A stretch of DNA of 64,000 nt from Corynebacterium aquilae DSM 44791 (lineage in GTDB: Bacteria; Actinomycetota; Actinomycetes; Mycobacteriales; Mycobacteriaceae): NCBI RefSeq assembly GCF_001941445.1, contig NZ_CP009245.1, positions 1,201,992 through 1,265,991 on the forward strand, given 5' to 3'. Both the position numbers and the translations under genes were made by a program. Below are positions 8,123 to 17,302 of this stretch, piece after piece. The notes beneath the pieces were generated by a model that was given only the letters and a program-made list of their open reading frames with translations, did not search any database and was not told the origin of the DNA. Numbering within the stretch: the first letter of the stretch is position 1; the number at the start of each line of letters is the position of its first letter.

Positions 8123-10318
8123 CTATCGTCCCTCAAACACGTACCACTGCGCGCTCATCGCGGGGATGTGCAGGGTCAACGAGTTGTCGTAACCATCGTG
8201 CGGGAAGGAAATAGCTTCCACCGTCTCCGGTAGCGCATTGTTGGCGCCCGCGAATTCGCCGGAATCGGAGTTGAGCACCAGACGCCACTGGCCCGGTTCT
8301 GCCACGCCCAGGGTGTATTCCGGCTGGCTGGTGCCACCGAAGTTAAAGACACACAGCACTTTTTCGCCCTGGGTGCCGTAGCGGGTGAACGCCAAGATGT
8401 TGTTGTTGGCATCGTCGGCCTTATTCCACCCGAAGCCGTGTCCGCTGAAGTCCTGGGTGTACAACGCCGGCAGGGCCTTGTACTGGCCGTTGAGGCTGCG
8501 CACCAGCTCCATCACGCCGCGGTGGTATTCGCCTTCCCACCCGTCCTGATCGTGCCAGTCCAGGCTGCGGGCTTCGCTCCACTCGGCGCGCTGCGCGAAG
8601 TCCTGGCCCTGGAACAGCAGTTGTTTGCCGGGGTGGGCCCACATGTAGGCCAGCAGCATGCGCACACCGGCGGCCTTGTTCCACACATCACCCGGCATGC
8701 GGGTAAACAGGGTGCCTTTGCCGTGCACCACCTCGTCGTGAGAAATCGGCAGCACAAACTTCTCGCTGAAGGCGTAGACCAGGGAGAAGGTGATTTCGTT
8801 GTGGTGGTAGCGGCGGTTGACCGGGTCCTCGGAGAAGTATTCGAGGGTGTCGTTCATCCAGCCCATGTTCCACTTCATGGAAAAACCCAGCCCGCCGTGC
8901 TCAGTAGAGGCGGTCACGCCCGGCCAGGAGGTGGATTCCTCCGCGATGGTCAGCACACCCGGGTGGGCGCGGTGCACGGTGGCGTTGACTTCCTGCAGGA
9001 ACTGCACGGCCTCCAAGTGCTCGCGGCCACCGTACTGGTTGGGAGCCCACTGGCCGTCTTCGCGGGAGTAATCCAGGTACAGCATGGATGCGACCGCGTC
9101 GACGCGCAGACCATCGATGTGGAACTCCTCCGCCCAGTACAGGGCGTTGGCGACGAGGAAGTTACGCACCTCCGGGCGGCCAAAGTCGAACACGTAGGTG
9201 CCCCAGTCCTGTTGCTCACCGCGGCGCGGGTCCGGGTGCTCGTAGAGGGGGCGGCCATCGTAGCGGCCCAGTGCGAAATCATCCTTGGGGAAGTGGGCGG
9301 GCACCCAGTCGACGATGACGCCGATGCCGCGCTGGTGGAAGCTATCGATGAGGAAGCGCAAATCATCCGGGGAACCCCACCGGGAGGTCGGGGCGTAATA
9401 GCCGGAGACCTGGTAGCCCCAGGAGCCACCGAAGGGGTGCTCGGCGACGGGCAGGAACTCCACGTGGGTGTAGCCCATATCGGCCACATAGTCGACCAGG
9501 GTGGACGCCAACTGGCGATAGTCCTGGCCCTGGTTCCAGGAACCCAGGTGCACCTCGTAGACGCTCATCGGTTCCACATCATGGTTTGTGGTGCGGCGCT
9601 TTTCCAGCCACTGCTCATCGCCCCAGCTGTAGTCGGAGGCGGCCACCACGCTGCCGGTGGCCGGCGCCGTTTCGGCGAGCTTAGCCAACGGGTCAGCCTT
9701 GTCGCGGCGGTAGCCTTCCTGGGTGTAAATGGCGAACTTGTAGACCGCGCCGGGCTGCACGCCGGGTAGGAACACCTCCCACACGCCACAGCTGCCAAGC
9801 GAGCGCATGGGGAACTGGGCGCCATTCCACCCGTTGAAGTCGCCGACCACGGCGACACCGACCGCGTTGGGGGCCCACACCGCAAACGCGGTGCCGGAGA
9901 CCTCACCGATGGCGGTGGTGTAGGTTTTCACGTTCGCGCCCAGCACCTCCCACAGGCGTTCGTGCCGGCCCTCGGAGATGAGATAAATGTCAGTCTCGCC
10001 GACGGTGGGCAGGAAGTAGTAGGGGTCGGCCTGGGTGGCGGTGAAACCGCCCGGCCAGGTCACCTCCAGCCGGTAGTCGCAGGCCTCGGTGCGATCCAGG
10101 TGCGCGCCGAAGAAGTCATCACCCAACGCATTAAGCTCCACGCGGCTGCCGTCCTGCAAGACCGCGGCCACGGACTCGGCCCCCATCTGGCGGGTGCGCA
10201 GCACACTGCCACCATCGACGGCGTGCCAGCCGAGAACCGCGTGCGGATCGTGGTGGGTGCAGGCCCGCAGTCGCTGCCGATCGTGGTCGGGGAGCTGTGC
10301 GTAGTTGGGCTGGGTCAT
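8123..10318 (-). CDS. glgB: 1,4-alpha-glucan branching enzyme
   Basis: A 731-residue GH13_9 enzyme that transfers alpha-1,4 chains to alpha-1,6 branch points, the last step of both the glycogen and GlgE pathways. It has N-terminal CBM48 modules (GTAFAVWAPNAVGVAVVGDFN), then the catalytic barrel: GVIVDWVPAHFPKDDF, the nucleophile region GLRVDAVASMLYLDYSR, the acid/base TIAEESTSWPGVT and ISHDEVVHGKGTL. The C-terminal beta domain ends MSAQWYVFEGR. The start is set at the ATG at 10318 (AAAGGA 7 nt upstream) instead of the ATG at 10342, which lacks a ribosome site. It lies downstream of glgE on the same strand, 419 nt apart, so it may have its own promoter. Confidence 0.97.
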   Translation of the reverse strand: MTQPNYAQLPDHDRQRLRACTHHDPHAVLGWHAVDGGSVLRTRQMGAESVAAVLQDGSRVELNALGDDFFGAHLDRTEACDYRLEVTWPGGFTATQADPYYFLPTVGETDIYLISEGRHERLWEVLGANVKTYTTAIGEVSGTAFAVWAPNAVGVAVVGDFNGWNGAQFPMRSLGSCGVWEVFLPGVQPGAVYKFAIYTQEGYRRDKADPLAKLAETAPATGSVVAASDYSWGDEQWLEKRRTTNHDVEPMSVYEVHLGSWNQGQDYRQLASTLVDYVADMGYTHVEFLPVAEHPFGGSWGYQVSGYYAPTSRWGSPDDLRFLIDSFHQRGIGVIVDWVPAHFPKDDFALGRYDGRPLYEHPDPRRGEQQDWGTYVFDFGRPEVRNFLVANALYWAEEFHIDGLRVDAVASMLYLDYSREDGQWAPNQYGGREHLEAVQFLQEVNATVHRAHPGVLTIAEESTSWPGVTASTEHGGLGFSMKWNMGWMNDTLEYFSEDPVNRRYHHNEITFSLVYAFSEKFVLPISHDEVVHGKGTLFTRMPGDVWNKAAGVRMLLAYMWAHPGKQLLFQGQDFAQRAEWSEARSLDWHDQDGWEGEYHRGVMELVRSLNGQYKALPALYTQDFSGHGFGWNKADDANNNILAFTRYGTQGEKVLCVFNFGGTSQPEYTLGVAEPGQWRLVLNSDSGEFAGANNALPETVEAISFPHDGYDNSLTLHIPAMSAQWYVFEGR

Positions 10319-10737
10319 AACGTGTCCTTTTGTCAGGGCCATTCAAGTCATTCGCGTTGCGACAACGCGGACTACATGCCTGGTCACAACAACACCGCGC
10401 AAAGCGGCATTTTCTCTCCGGGGACGCCACGTACAAGCGCCAGGGTGGGCATGCAGTTGTACCCTTACGACGCTACCCCCATGAGGCCCTTTAGGTGTGG
10501 GAAGTTCAGCGGAAAACCGCTGTCATTTCCCCGCCCCAGTTCACAGGCTTGTAGGACATGCGCTGTGACCAATGCCATGCATTCCCCCGCTACTACCCCC
10601 ACCACCAACCGAGGTGTTGTGCACCGCGCAACACTCGAACCTGGGGTGGGTGCAGAACGCGAGAACCCGCGCCATCCATGTCGCGGAAGGCGCGGGTCGA
10701 AAAAACGGGGGAGGAGACAAGCAGGAGTGATGCGGCT
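10319..10737. other. 419-nt glgE-glgB spacer
   Basis: No gene was seen. An 8-bp inverted repeat CCCGCGCC/GGCGCGGG (10666-10673 and 10689-10696) about 40 nt past the glgE stop may end the glgE transcript, though without a U-run on the minus strand. The part nearer glgB probably holds a separate promoter and a ribosome site. Confidence 0.45.
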
Positions 10738-12771
10738 TTAGGCGCGGTACTCGCTGACTTCACGCCACGCCAACTGCTCCCGGCGCGAGGCGTCCACATC
10801 GGGCAGCTTGAAGATGTGGGCGACGTTGTTCCAGGGCTCTAGGCGAATGTAGTTCGCCCCGGTGAAGGTGTAGCCGGCGCCGGTAATCAGATCGGTGACC
10901 TCGAAGTGGTCGTATCCGCCCAATCCCACGGCGTGCAGGTCAAGGTGGAGGGTGCCTTCCTGGGCGTTGTAGGGATCGAGGTTGACGACGACGAGAACGC
11001 TGTTGCCGGTTAGGGCATCCACCTTGGAGTAGGCGATCAGGTTGTCGTTGTCGATGTGGTGGAAGTGCAGCTGGCGGAGCTGCTGCAGGGCGGGTTGGCT
11101 GCGGCGAATCTCGTTGAGCGTGGTGATAAACGGCTCTAGTGAGTTGCCTTCGGCCAGGGCGCGTTCGAAGTCGCGGGGTTTGAGTTCGTACTTCTCCGAA
11201 TCCAGGTATTCTTCGCTGCCGGGGGCGACGGCTTCGTGTTCGAATAGTTCGTAGCCGGAGTACACGCCCCATAGCGGTGACATGGTGGCGGCCAGGGCTG
11301 CGCGCAGCGCGAACATGCCGCGGCCGCCGTGCTGCAGGGTGGCGTGCAAAATGTCGGGGGTGTTGACGAAGAGGTTGGGGCGGGATACGTCCGCCATGGC
11401 AGAGATTTCGCGGGCGAATTGCTCCAGCTCCCACTTGGAGACCTGCCAGGTGAAGTAGGTGTAGTTCTGGGAGAACCCGGCCTTAGCCAAACCGTAGAGG
11501 CGTGGGCGGCGCGTGAATGCTTCCGCCAGGAAGATCACTTCTGGGTGGTCGCGGTGCACCTTGGCGATTAGCCACTGCCAGAAATCGGCCGGCTTGGTGT
11601 GCGGGTTATCTACTCGGAAGGTGGTTACACCGCGGGTGACCCAGAACAGTACGACGCGCAGGATCTCGTTGTAGATGCCTTTTGGATCGTTGTCGAAGTT
11701 CAGCGGGTAGATGTCCTGGTACTTCTTTGGCGGGTTTTCCGCGTAGGCGATGGTGCCGTCGGGCAGCACGGTGAACCATTCGGGGTGGGCTTTTGCCCAG
11801 GGGTGATCGGGGGCGCATTGCAGTGCCAGGTCGAGGGCGATTTCTACCCCCAACTCCTGGGCGCGTGCGAGCATCGCGTCAAAATCTTCCAGGGTGCCCA
11901 GCTCGGGGTGCACCGCATCGTGGCCGCCGGCGACCGAACCGATCGCCCAGGGGGAGCCCACGTCCGTTGGCTCCGGGGTCAGGGTGTTGTTGCGGCCCTT
12001 GCGGTTGATCTCACCGATGGGGTGAATCGGCGGGAAGTACACCGTGTCAAAGCCCATCCGGGCAGCACGCTCAATTTCCGTCACGGCGGTAGCAAAGGTG
12101 CCGTGCACCGGGTTGCCCTCCGCATCCCATCCGCCGGTGGAGCGCGGGAAGAACTCGTACCACGAGTTCACCAGCGCCTCCCGGCGCTCCACCTGCACCT
12201 CATAGGTGTCGGAGGCGGTCACCAGCTCGCGCAGCGGGTGCAGCGTCAACAACGCCAGCACCTCCCGCGACAAGCCCGGGGCCACCCGGGCCCGCAAATC
12301 GCCCTTGCCGCGCAGCGATGCGGCAACATCCAACAACAACTTGCGGTTTTCCCGCGCCACCTGGGCCGCGGCCTTTTCAAACAGGCGGGCACCGTGCTCC
12401 AAATCGTTGGCCAGCTCCGCCTCGCCCTGACCGGCCTCAATCTTCGCGGTCACCGCGTGACGCCAGGTTGCCATCGGATCCGACCAGGCTTCGATGGTGA
12501 CTTCCCAGGTGCCGGGAACGTCAGCCACCATGATGGCGTTGACGTGATCCGGGTCGTGCGGGCTGCGCTGCATCGGAATATGCAGCGCGTCCTTGCCAGC
12601 CACCTCAGAGCCATCGGGCCCCTTGACCACCGCGGTGGCGTTCATCGCGTCATGGCCCTCACGCCAAATAACAGCAAAAAGGGGAATCACCTCACCAACG
12701 ACTGCCTTAGCGGGAACCGCCCCGCCGGAGACCTGGGGGCGAACATCATCAATTCCGAGGCGACCAACCAT
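10738..12771 (-). CDS. glgE: Alpha-1,4-glucan:maltose-1-phosphate maltosyltransferase
   Basis: A 677-residue GH13_3 enzyme that extends alpha-glucan with maltose-1-phosphate, working with GlgB in the actinobacterial GlgE pathway. After an N-terminal Ig-like domain ([21 protein letters not shown]) come the family sequences [32 protein letters not shown], the nucleophile motif [16 protein letters not shown] and the acid/base motif [10 protein letters not shown]. The length agrees with the 670-700 residues usual for GlgE. The start at the ATG at 12771 gives [10 protein letters not shown]; longer frames would run into the G/C-skewed upstream region. No strong Shine-Dalgarno is visible (GAAAAGAT only). 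Divergent from the ABC ATPase gene. Confidence 0.96.
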   Translation of the reverse strand: MVGRLGIDDVRPQVSGGAVPAKAVVGEVIPLFAVIWREGHDAMNATAVVKGPDGSEVAGKDALHIPMQRSPHDPDHVNAIMVADVPGTWEVTIEAWSDPMATWRHAVTAKIEAGQGEAELANDLEHGARLFEKAAAQVARENRKLLLDVAASLRGKGDLRARVAPGLSREVLALLTLHPLRELVTASDTYEVQVERREALVNSWYEFFPRSTGGWDAEGNPVHGTFATAVTEIERAARMGFDTVYFPPIHPIGEINRKGRNNTLTPEPTDVGSPWAIGSVAGGHDAVHPELGTLEDFDAMLARAQELGVEIALDLALQCAPDHPWAKAHPEWFTVLPDGTIAYAENPPKKYQDIYPLNFDNDPKGIYNEILRVVLFWVTRGVTTFRVDNPHTKPADFWQWLIAKVHRDHPEVIFLAEAFTRRPRLYGLAKAGFSQNYTYFTWQVSKWELEQFAREISAMADVSRPNLFVNTPDILHATLQHGGRGMFALRAALAATMSPLWGVYSGYELFEHEAVAPGSEEYLDSEKYELKPRDFERALAEGNSLEPFITTLNEIRRSQPALQQLRQLHFHHIDNDNLIAYSKVDALTGNSVLVVVNLDPYNAQEGTLHLDLHAVGLGGYDHFEVTDLITGAGYTFTGANYIRLEPWNNVAHIFKLPDVDASRREQLAWREVSEYRA

Positions 12772-12913
12772 GGTTATCTTTTCGTCTTCTCTGTGAGTCG
12801 TAGGGGGCGGAAACAACACCGCCGGGCACCAAGTGCGCGGCCACAACACTTCCGCACGTTGTCCTCCTACAACCCTAGCTGGCAACCCACCCCCGCGACC
12901 ACGAATCCGCACA

Positions 12914-12939
12914 CCCACACCCCAACCCCACATACCCCC
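12914..12939 (-). promoter_or_regulatory. G-quadruplex-capable tract upstream of glgE
   Basis: On the glgE coding strand four G-tracts of 5, 4, 4 and 3 are separated by loops of 5, 2 and 3 nt, meeting the usual G4 pattern. It lies about 145-170 nt before the glgE start, in the glgE/ABC divergent control region. Whether it folds is not known. Confidence 0.4.
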
Positions 12940-13011
12940 GCCACCCACCAGCACCACCCCGGCAAGTGTCACTGCCCACACGGCGAAACAAAATAAGACA
13001 AGATAGTCACC

Positions 13012-13884
13012 GTGAGCGAAAACTTGAGCCAGCGAAACGTACTACAATCCACCCCCGCAACCGCCCCCGTTGACGAGGCGGACCTGGTGGTCAACTTCCG
13101 CGACGTCACCTTCGTCCGCGACGGAAAAACCCTGCTTGGGCCCGTCACCTGGCAGGTCGAACTCGACGAACGATGGGTCATCATGGGCCCCAACGGGGCC
13201 GGCAAAACCACGCTCATCCGACTCGCCGGCGCCGAAGAATTCCCCTCCGGTGGCGTCGCAAAAATCATGGACGAAACCGTCGGCAAAACCGACATGCGCG
13301 ACCTGCGCACCATGATCGGCATGAGCTCCGCCGCGCTGGCACACCGCATCCCCGACCACGAAGTCGTCGCCGACCTGGTCATCTCCGCCGGCTACGCCAT
13401 CCTCGGTCGCTGGCGCGAAGAATACGACGGCATCGACTTCGACCAAGCGCTAGACACCCTCGAAAAAGTCGGCGCACTCCACCTCCGCGACCGCACCTGG
13501 GGCACCCTAAGCGAAGGCGAACGCAAACGCGTCCTCGTCGCCCGGGCACTGATGACCAACCCCGAACTACTCCTGCTCGACGAACCCGCCGCCGGCCTCG
13601 ACCTTGGCGGACGCGAAGACCTCGTCGGCCACCTCGGAGAACTCGCCATGGACCCCGACGCGCCCGCCACCGTCATGATCACCCACCACGTCGAAGAAAT
13701 CCCCGCAGGCTTCACCCACGCCATGCTCCTCGACGAAGGCACCGTCGTCGCCCAAGGCCTCATCGACGACGTCCTGACCAGCGACAACCTCACCCGCGCC
13801 TTCCACCAGCCCATCGAACTGACAGAAATCGACGGCCGCTACTTCGCCCGCCGCGGCACCGGCGGCACCAAACACCGCCGCTAA
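13012..13884 (+). CDS. Stand-alone ABC ATP-binding protein
   Basis: A 290-residue nucleotide-binding subunit: Walker [10 protein letters not shown] (about 60-68), a Q-loop region near IGMSSAAL, signature [12 protein letters not shown] (LSEGE in place of LSGGQ), Walker [15 protein letters not shown] and H-loop [13 protein letters not shown]. The sequence resembles the ModF/iron-type NBDs annotated as Rv3041c-like in mycobacteria, where it also precedes a NUDIX gene. No permease or binding protein gene lies nearby, so it may serve a distant transporter or have a non-transport role. The GTG at 13012 is used; the preceding AAGATAGTCACC gives no clear ribosome site. Confidence 0.88.
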   Translation: MSENLSQRNVLQSTPATAPVDEADLVVNFRDVTFVRDGKTLLGPVTWQVELDERWVIMGPNGAGKTTLIRLAGAEEFPSGGVAKIMDETVGKTDMRDLRTMIGMSSAALAHRIPDHEVVADLVISAGYAILGRWREEYDGIDFDQALDTLEKVGALHLRDRTWGTLSEGERKRVLVARALMTNPELLLLDEPAAGLDLGGREDLVGHLGELAMDPDAPATVMITHHVEEIPAGFTHAMLLDEGTVVAQGLIDDVLTSDNLTRAFHQPIELTEIDGRYFARRGTGGTKHRR

Positions 13885-14105
13885 CCCACCCAGAAGCCCC
13901 ACCCAGTAGCCCCACCCAGACCCCAGCCGGCCCCTACACAAACCCCACCTAAAACCACACCTAAAACCACACCTAGCCCCTAGCTAGACCCCCAAAACCA
14001 CCCCAGACCCCCAAGCACACGTAGTAGAAAAGAAGAAACACCACCCCGCACCGCACCCACCCCGCACGTGCGACCACACCAGCCACAAGGAGGTGACGAA
14101 AGCAC
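13885..14105. other. C-rich, G-poor spacer with short repeats
   Basis: A 221-nt stretch between the ABC and NUDIX genes made mostly of C and A on the plus strand, with repeats such as CCCCACCCAG and AAAACCACACCT. Several minus-strand G4-capable motifs occur (for example 13885-13904). A near-perfect anti-Shine-Dalgarno match, AAGGAGGTGA, at 14087-14096 serves the NUDIX gene. Confidence 0.6.
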
Positions 14106-14900
14106 ATGGAAGGCCACCAAGGACGAAAACTCTCCGCCACCGTCCTCCTCGTCCGCGACAGCGACAACGGCATCGAAGTCTACGCCCAAGAACGCACCCA
14201 CACCATGCCCTCTTTCCCCTCCACCACCGTCTTCCCCGGCGGGGGAGTAGACGCCCGCGACTTCGACATCTCCCGCCCCCACCTGTGGGCCGGACCCGAC
14301 TCCCGCCACTTCTCCCAACTCCTCGGCGTCGACCGCGCCAAAGCCCGCGCACTCACCTTCGCCGCCGTCCGCGAAGTCTTCGAAGAAGCCGGCCTCCTCC
14401 TCGCCGTCGACACCACCGGCACCGTCCTCAAAGACGCCACCAGCTACCACCACCAACGACTGGCCATGGAAGCCCACATGCTGCCCCTGCACCAGTTCCT
14501 CGACAACGAACACCTCCGCATCGACTCCTCCCTCCTCACCCCCTTCGCCCACTGGATCGGCCCACCCAACCTCCCCATCGAAAGACAATTCGACACCTTC
14601 AGCTTCCTGGCACACTGCCCCGAAGGACAAGAACCCGACGACATCCACACCCGCGAAACCACCTCCGCCGGCTGGTTCCAACCCCACCTCCTGCTCGAAG
14701 GCTTCAAAGCCGGACTCCTCCACCTCGTCCTCCCCACCTGGTCCCAACTCCAACGCCTCGCCGCCGCCAGCACCGTCGCCGACCTGTTCGCCAACCCACC
14801 CGCATACCCCCTCGTCGTCGAAACCGAAGCCCAACCCGACGACCCCCGCTACCGCGAATACTTTGCCATCCGCGCCACCAGACCCCCACGCCGCTTCTAA
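14106..14900 (+). CDS. NUDIX hydrolase
   Basis: A 264-residue protein. The NUDIX core is seen in TTVFPGGGVDARDFD, a longer-than-usual insert, then FAAVREVFEEAGLLLAV, which supplies the metal-binding REVFEEAG helix. The glycine-to-REV spacing is expanded compared with the 23-residue classic box, as in the NUDT7/19-like and Rv3040c-like group, and the first conserved Glu of the classic box is not evident. The substrate is therefore uncertain (CoA- or nucleotide-type pyrophosphate possible). The ATG at 14106 follows AAGGAGGTGA (14087-14096). The last codons and stop lie inside a 42-bp tandem duplication (14880-14963). Confidence 0.85.
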   Translation: MEGHQGRKLSATVLLVRDSDNGIEVYAQERTHTMPSFPSTTVFPGGGVDARDFDISRPHLWAGPDSRHFSQLLGVDRAKARALTFAAVREVFEEAGLLLAVDTTGTVLKDATSYHHQRLAMEAHMLPLHQFLDNEHLRIDSSLLTPFAHWIGPPNLPIERQFDTFSFLAHCPEGQEPDDIHTRETTSAGWFQPHLLLEGFKAGLLHLVLPTWSQLQRLAAASTVADLFANPPAYPLVVETEAQPDDPRYREYFAIRATRPPRRF

Positions 14901-14963
14901 CAAAGCACCAACAGGCCCACCAGACCCCCACGCCGCTTCTAACTAAGCACCAACAGGCCCACC
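14880..14963 (+). repeat. 42-bp tandem duplication across the NUDIX stop codon
   Basis: Unit 1 (14880-14921) and unit 2 (14922-14963) differ at one base. Each contains the terminal codons RPPRRF-like and a TAA, so the stop codon region is duplicated downstream of the gene. This looks like a recent duplication. Confidence 0.9.
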
Positions 14964-14992
14964 GGAACCCCACCGGCACACCCCCACACCGC

Positions 14993-16189
14993 ATGAGCTA
15001 CACCACCGCCGAAGTCAGCTTCCTCGTCGACAACGCCAACACCATCGACGCCATCGCCCCCACCATCTCCCTGGCCAAAAAAGACGCCATCCACACCGCC
15101 AGCACCCTCAAACAGCACTTCGGTGACCACGCCCGCGCCGTCCACGAACTCCTCACCGCCCGCGCCAGCGCCCACCACCACAACAAACTGCCCTCACACT
15201 GGCTCATGTGCACCGACAGCTCCCAACAAGCCACCCCCATGGCCGTCGCTGCACTCCGCGCCCACCGCATCCACACCACCATGGGCACAGGCACCACAGC
15301 CCACGACGTCACCTGCTCCATCGGCACCGAAATCGCCGCCCTCACCCACGCCGGAATCCCCACCATCGGCAGCGACCTCGACCCGGCACGCATCGCCATG
15401 GCGCACTACAACCTCAACCACACCCCCCAGCAAACACCCCACCAGGCACCCCACCAACTCGCCATCGCCGACGCCCTCACCACCACCAGCACCGCCGACA
15501 TCATCATCGCCGACCCCGCCCGCCGCAACGGCGGACGCCGCATCACCAGCCCCACCGACCTCATCCCACCCCTCCCCGAACTCATCAACCGCCACCACAA
15601 CCGGGCACTCGCCATCAAATGCGCCCCCGGACTCGACTTCAACGACTGGGAAGGCCTCGTCAGCATCACCAGCGTCGACGGTGGCGTCAAAGAAGCCTGC
15701 CTCTACACCCCACACCTCAGCGACAACCTCACCCGCGAAGCCAACATCATCAAACCCTGGGGACAAGACACCTTCACCGACCGTGACCCAGACGACTGCG
15801 GCGTGAGCGCGCCGGGACGCTACCTCATCGACCCCGATGGGGCAGTAGTGCGCGCCGGACTGGTGCGCGCCTTCGCCCACCGCTACGGCCTGAGCCAACT
15901 CGACGAACGCATCGCCTACCTGACCGGGCAAGAAATCCCCGCCGGCTACTCGGGCTTTGAAATCCTCGACGTGGCCAATCCCAAAAAGGTCAAAGCAGCA
16001 CTTGCAGCTCACAACATCGGCTCGGTGGAAATTCTGCTGCGCGGCATCGACGGTGATCCCGATGAGCTGCGCAAAAAATACAAGCCCAAGGGTAAAAACC
16101 CAGGTGCGGTGGTGCTCACCCGCATCGGCTCCCAGGGAGTTGCGTTGATTTGTGGCCCCAGACAGCATCGTGAACGCACCTCGGCGTAG
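14993..16189 (+). CDS. SAM-dependent methyltransferase with THUMP-like C-terminus
   Basis: A 398-residue protein. A Rossmann methyltransferase core spans about residues 95-215: VTCSIGTEIAALTHAGIPTIGSD (SAM-binding loop), then IIIADPARRNGGRR, the DPAR variant of the catalytic NPPY-type loop. The C-terminal part (SAPGRYLIDPDGAVVRAGLV ... PKGKNPGAVVLTR) fits the THUMP-like domain of this actinobacterial family, suggesting an RNA substrate. No Shine-Dalgarno precedes the ATG at 14993; the preceding bases are CCCCCACACCGC. Base composition changes within the gene: to about 15780 codons end almost always in C, and afterwards usage is mixed. The substrate is not known. Confidence 0.85.
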   Translation: MSYTTAEVSFLVDNANTIDAIAPTISLAKKDAIHTASTLKQHFGDHARAVHELLTARASAHHHNKLPSHWLMCTDSSQQATPMAVAALRAHRIHTTMGTGTTAHDVTCSIGTEIAALTHAGIPTIGSDLDPARIAMAHYNLNHTPQQTPHQAPHQLAIADALTTTSTADIIIADPARRNGGRRITSPTDLIPPLPELINRHHNRALAIKCAPGLDFNDWEGLVSITSVDGGVKEACLYTPHLSDNLTREANIIKPWGQDTFTDRDPDDCGVSAPGRYLIDPDGAVVRAGLVRAFAHRYGLSQLDERIAYLTGQEIPAGYSGFEILDVANPKKVKAALAAHNIGSVEILLRGIDGDPDELRKKYKPKGKNPGAVVLTRIGSQGVALICGPRQHRERTSA

Positions 16190-16332
16190 TCGCGGACAAG
16201 ATCCCGACCGAGGATCTGCGGCTTGTATACAGGCCCTCGGCAGCCACCATCGGGCAAAATAGGCTAGGCTAACTCCGGAAAACGCATGGTCTTCTACAAG
16301 CGCTGATTGCTAGCATGGAAGACTTGAGCCTC

Positions 16333-16373
16333 GCCTGCGCGCCAACAGCCGTCAAAGCTTGATCCGCGCAGGC
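16333..16373 (+). promoter_or_regulatory. Hairpin in the etfB 5' region
   Basis: A perfect 9-bp inverted repeat GCCTGCGCG/CGCGCAGGC (16333-16341 and 16365-16373) lies 40 nt before the etfB start. Two short ATG-led reading frames (16285 and 16314, 6 and 15 codons) lie upstream or within it. It could be a leader structure. Confidence 0.35.
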
Positions 16374-16413
16374 AGACAAATAAAAGACAAAACTTGTAGG
16401 AAGTGAGAGACGA

Positions 16414-17199
16414 ATGCCCACCATCGTGGTGTGCGTCAAGCACGTCCCCGACACCTGGTCGGAACGCACCCTGAACCCCGATTTCACCCTCCACCGCGAG
16501 GGCGTAGACGAGGTCATCGACGAGATCAACGAGTACGCCGTCGAGCAGGCACTGCAGCTCAAGGAAGCCAACCCCGACTACCGGGTCGTGGCCCTCACCA
16601 TGGGCACCCCGCGTGCTGAAGAAGCACTCCGCAAGGCACTGGCAATGGGCTGCGATGACGCAGCCATCCTCACCGACGACGCGCTCGCCGGCTCCGACGT
16701 GCTCGGCACCTCCTGGGCGCTCAACAGCGCGATTAACGCCCTCGGCGAAGACGTCGCACTGGTGGTCACCGGCAACGCCTCCTCCGACGGATCCATGGGG
16801 GCTGTGCCCGGCATCCTGGCCGAATACCGTGCTGTGCCCGCGCTGACCAACCTCACCAAGGTCGCCATCGAGGGCACCACCATCACCGGCACCCGCGAAG
16901 ACACCCACGGCGAATACGAGCTGTCCGCCCAGCTGCCCGCCGTGGTCTCCGTGACTGAAAAGTCCGGCAAGCCGCGCTTCCCCAACTTCAAAGGCATCAT
17001 GGCCGCCAAGAAGAAGGAGATCCGCACCTTGAGCCTCGCCGAGACCGGCGCCACCGCCGAGCAGGTCGGGCTCGCGCACGCCGCAACTGCCGTGCGCAGC
17101 GCCGACACCCGACCCGAGCGCACCCAAGGCACCATCACCCGTGGCGCCAGCGCCCCCACCGAACTCGTCGACTTCCTCGCCGAGCGCGGCCTGATCTAA
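16414..17199 (+). CDS. etfB: Electron transfer flavoprotein beta subunit
   Basis: A 261-residue ETF beta subunit. With EtfA it carries electrons from acyl-CoA and related dehydrogenases to the quinone pool. The start TIVVCVKHVPDTW is the family signature, followed by NEYAVEQALQLKE and the AMP-binding region GNASSDGSMGAVPGILAEY, with the recognition-loop-like segment FPNFKGIMAAKKKEI near the C-terminus. AGGAAGTGAG lies 9 nt before the ATG at 16414. It is followed by etfA 103 nt downstream, almost certainly in one operon, as in other Actinobacteria. Confidence 0.97.
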   Translation: MPTIVVCVKHVPDTWSERTLNPDFTLHREGVDEVIDEINEYAVEQALQLKEANPDYRVVALTMGTPRAEEALRKALAMGCDDAAILTDDALAGSDVLGTSWALNSAINALGEDVALVVTGNASSDGSMGAVPGILAEYRAVPALTNLTKVAIEGTTITGTREDTHGEYELSAQLPAVVSVTEKSGKPRFPNFKGIMAAKKKEIRTLSLAETGATAEQVGLAHAATAVRSADTRPERTQGTITRGASAPTELVDFLAERGLI

Positions 17200-17302
17200 C
17201 CCGCCGGATCGCTACCTTTTCACGGCAGCGACCACAGCAGTACACACGATCTCCACGCCCACCCCTCTAGTGGGCTGCACAGACATAAGGAAACCCACCA
17301 CC

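Noticed and set aside
8438..9769. 443-codon plus-strand frame opposite glgB
   Set aside because: Antisense shadow of the glgB reading frame; V/H/G-rich sequence without domains.
11599..12996. 465-codon plus-strand frame opposite glgE
   Set aside because: Shadow of glgE that continues into the C-rich spacer; no ribosome site or domain.
14093..14990. Long alternative frame over the NUDIX gene, in frame with the methyltransferase
   Set aside because: Its product is an R/P/H-rich artefact of C-ending codons in the NUDIX gene; the methyltransferase fold begins at MSYTTAEV (14993).
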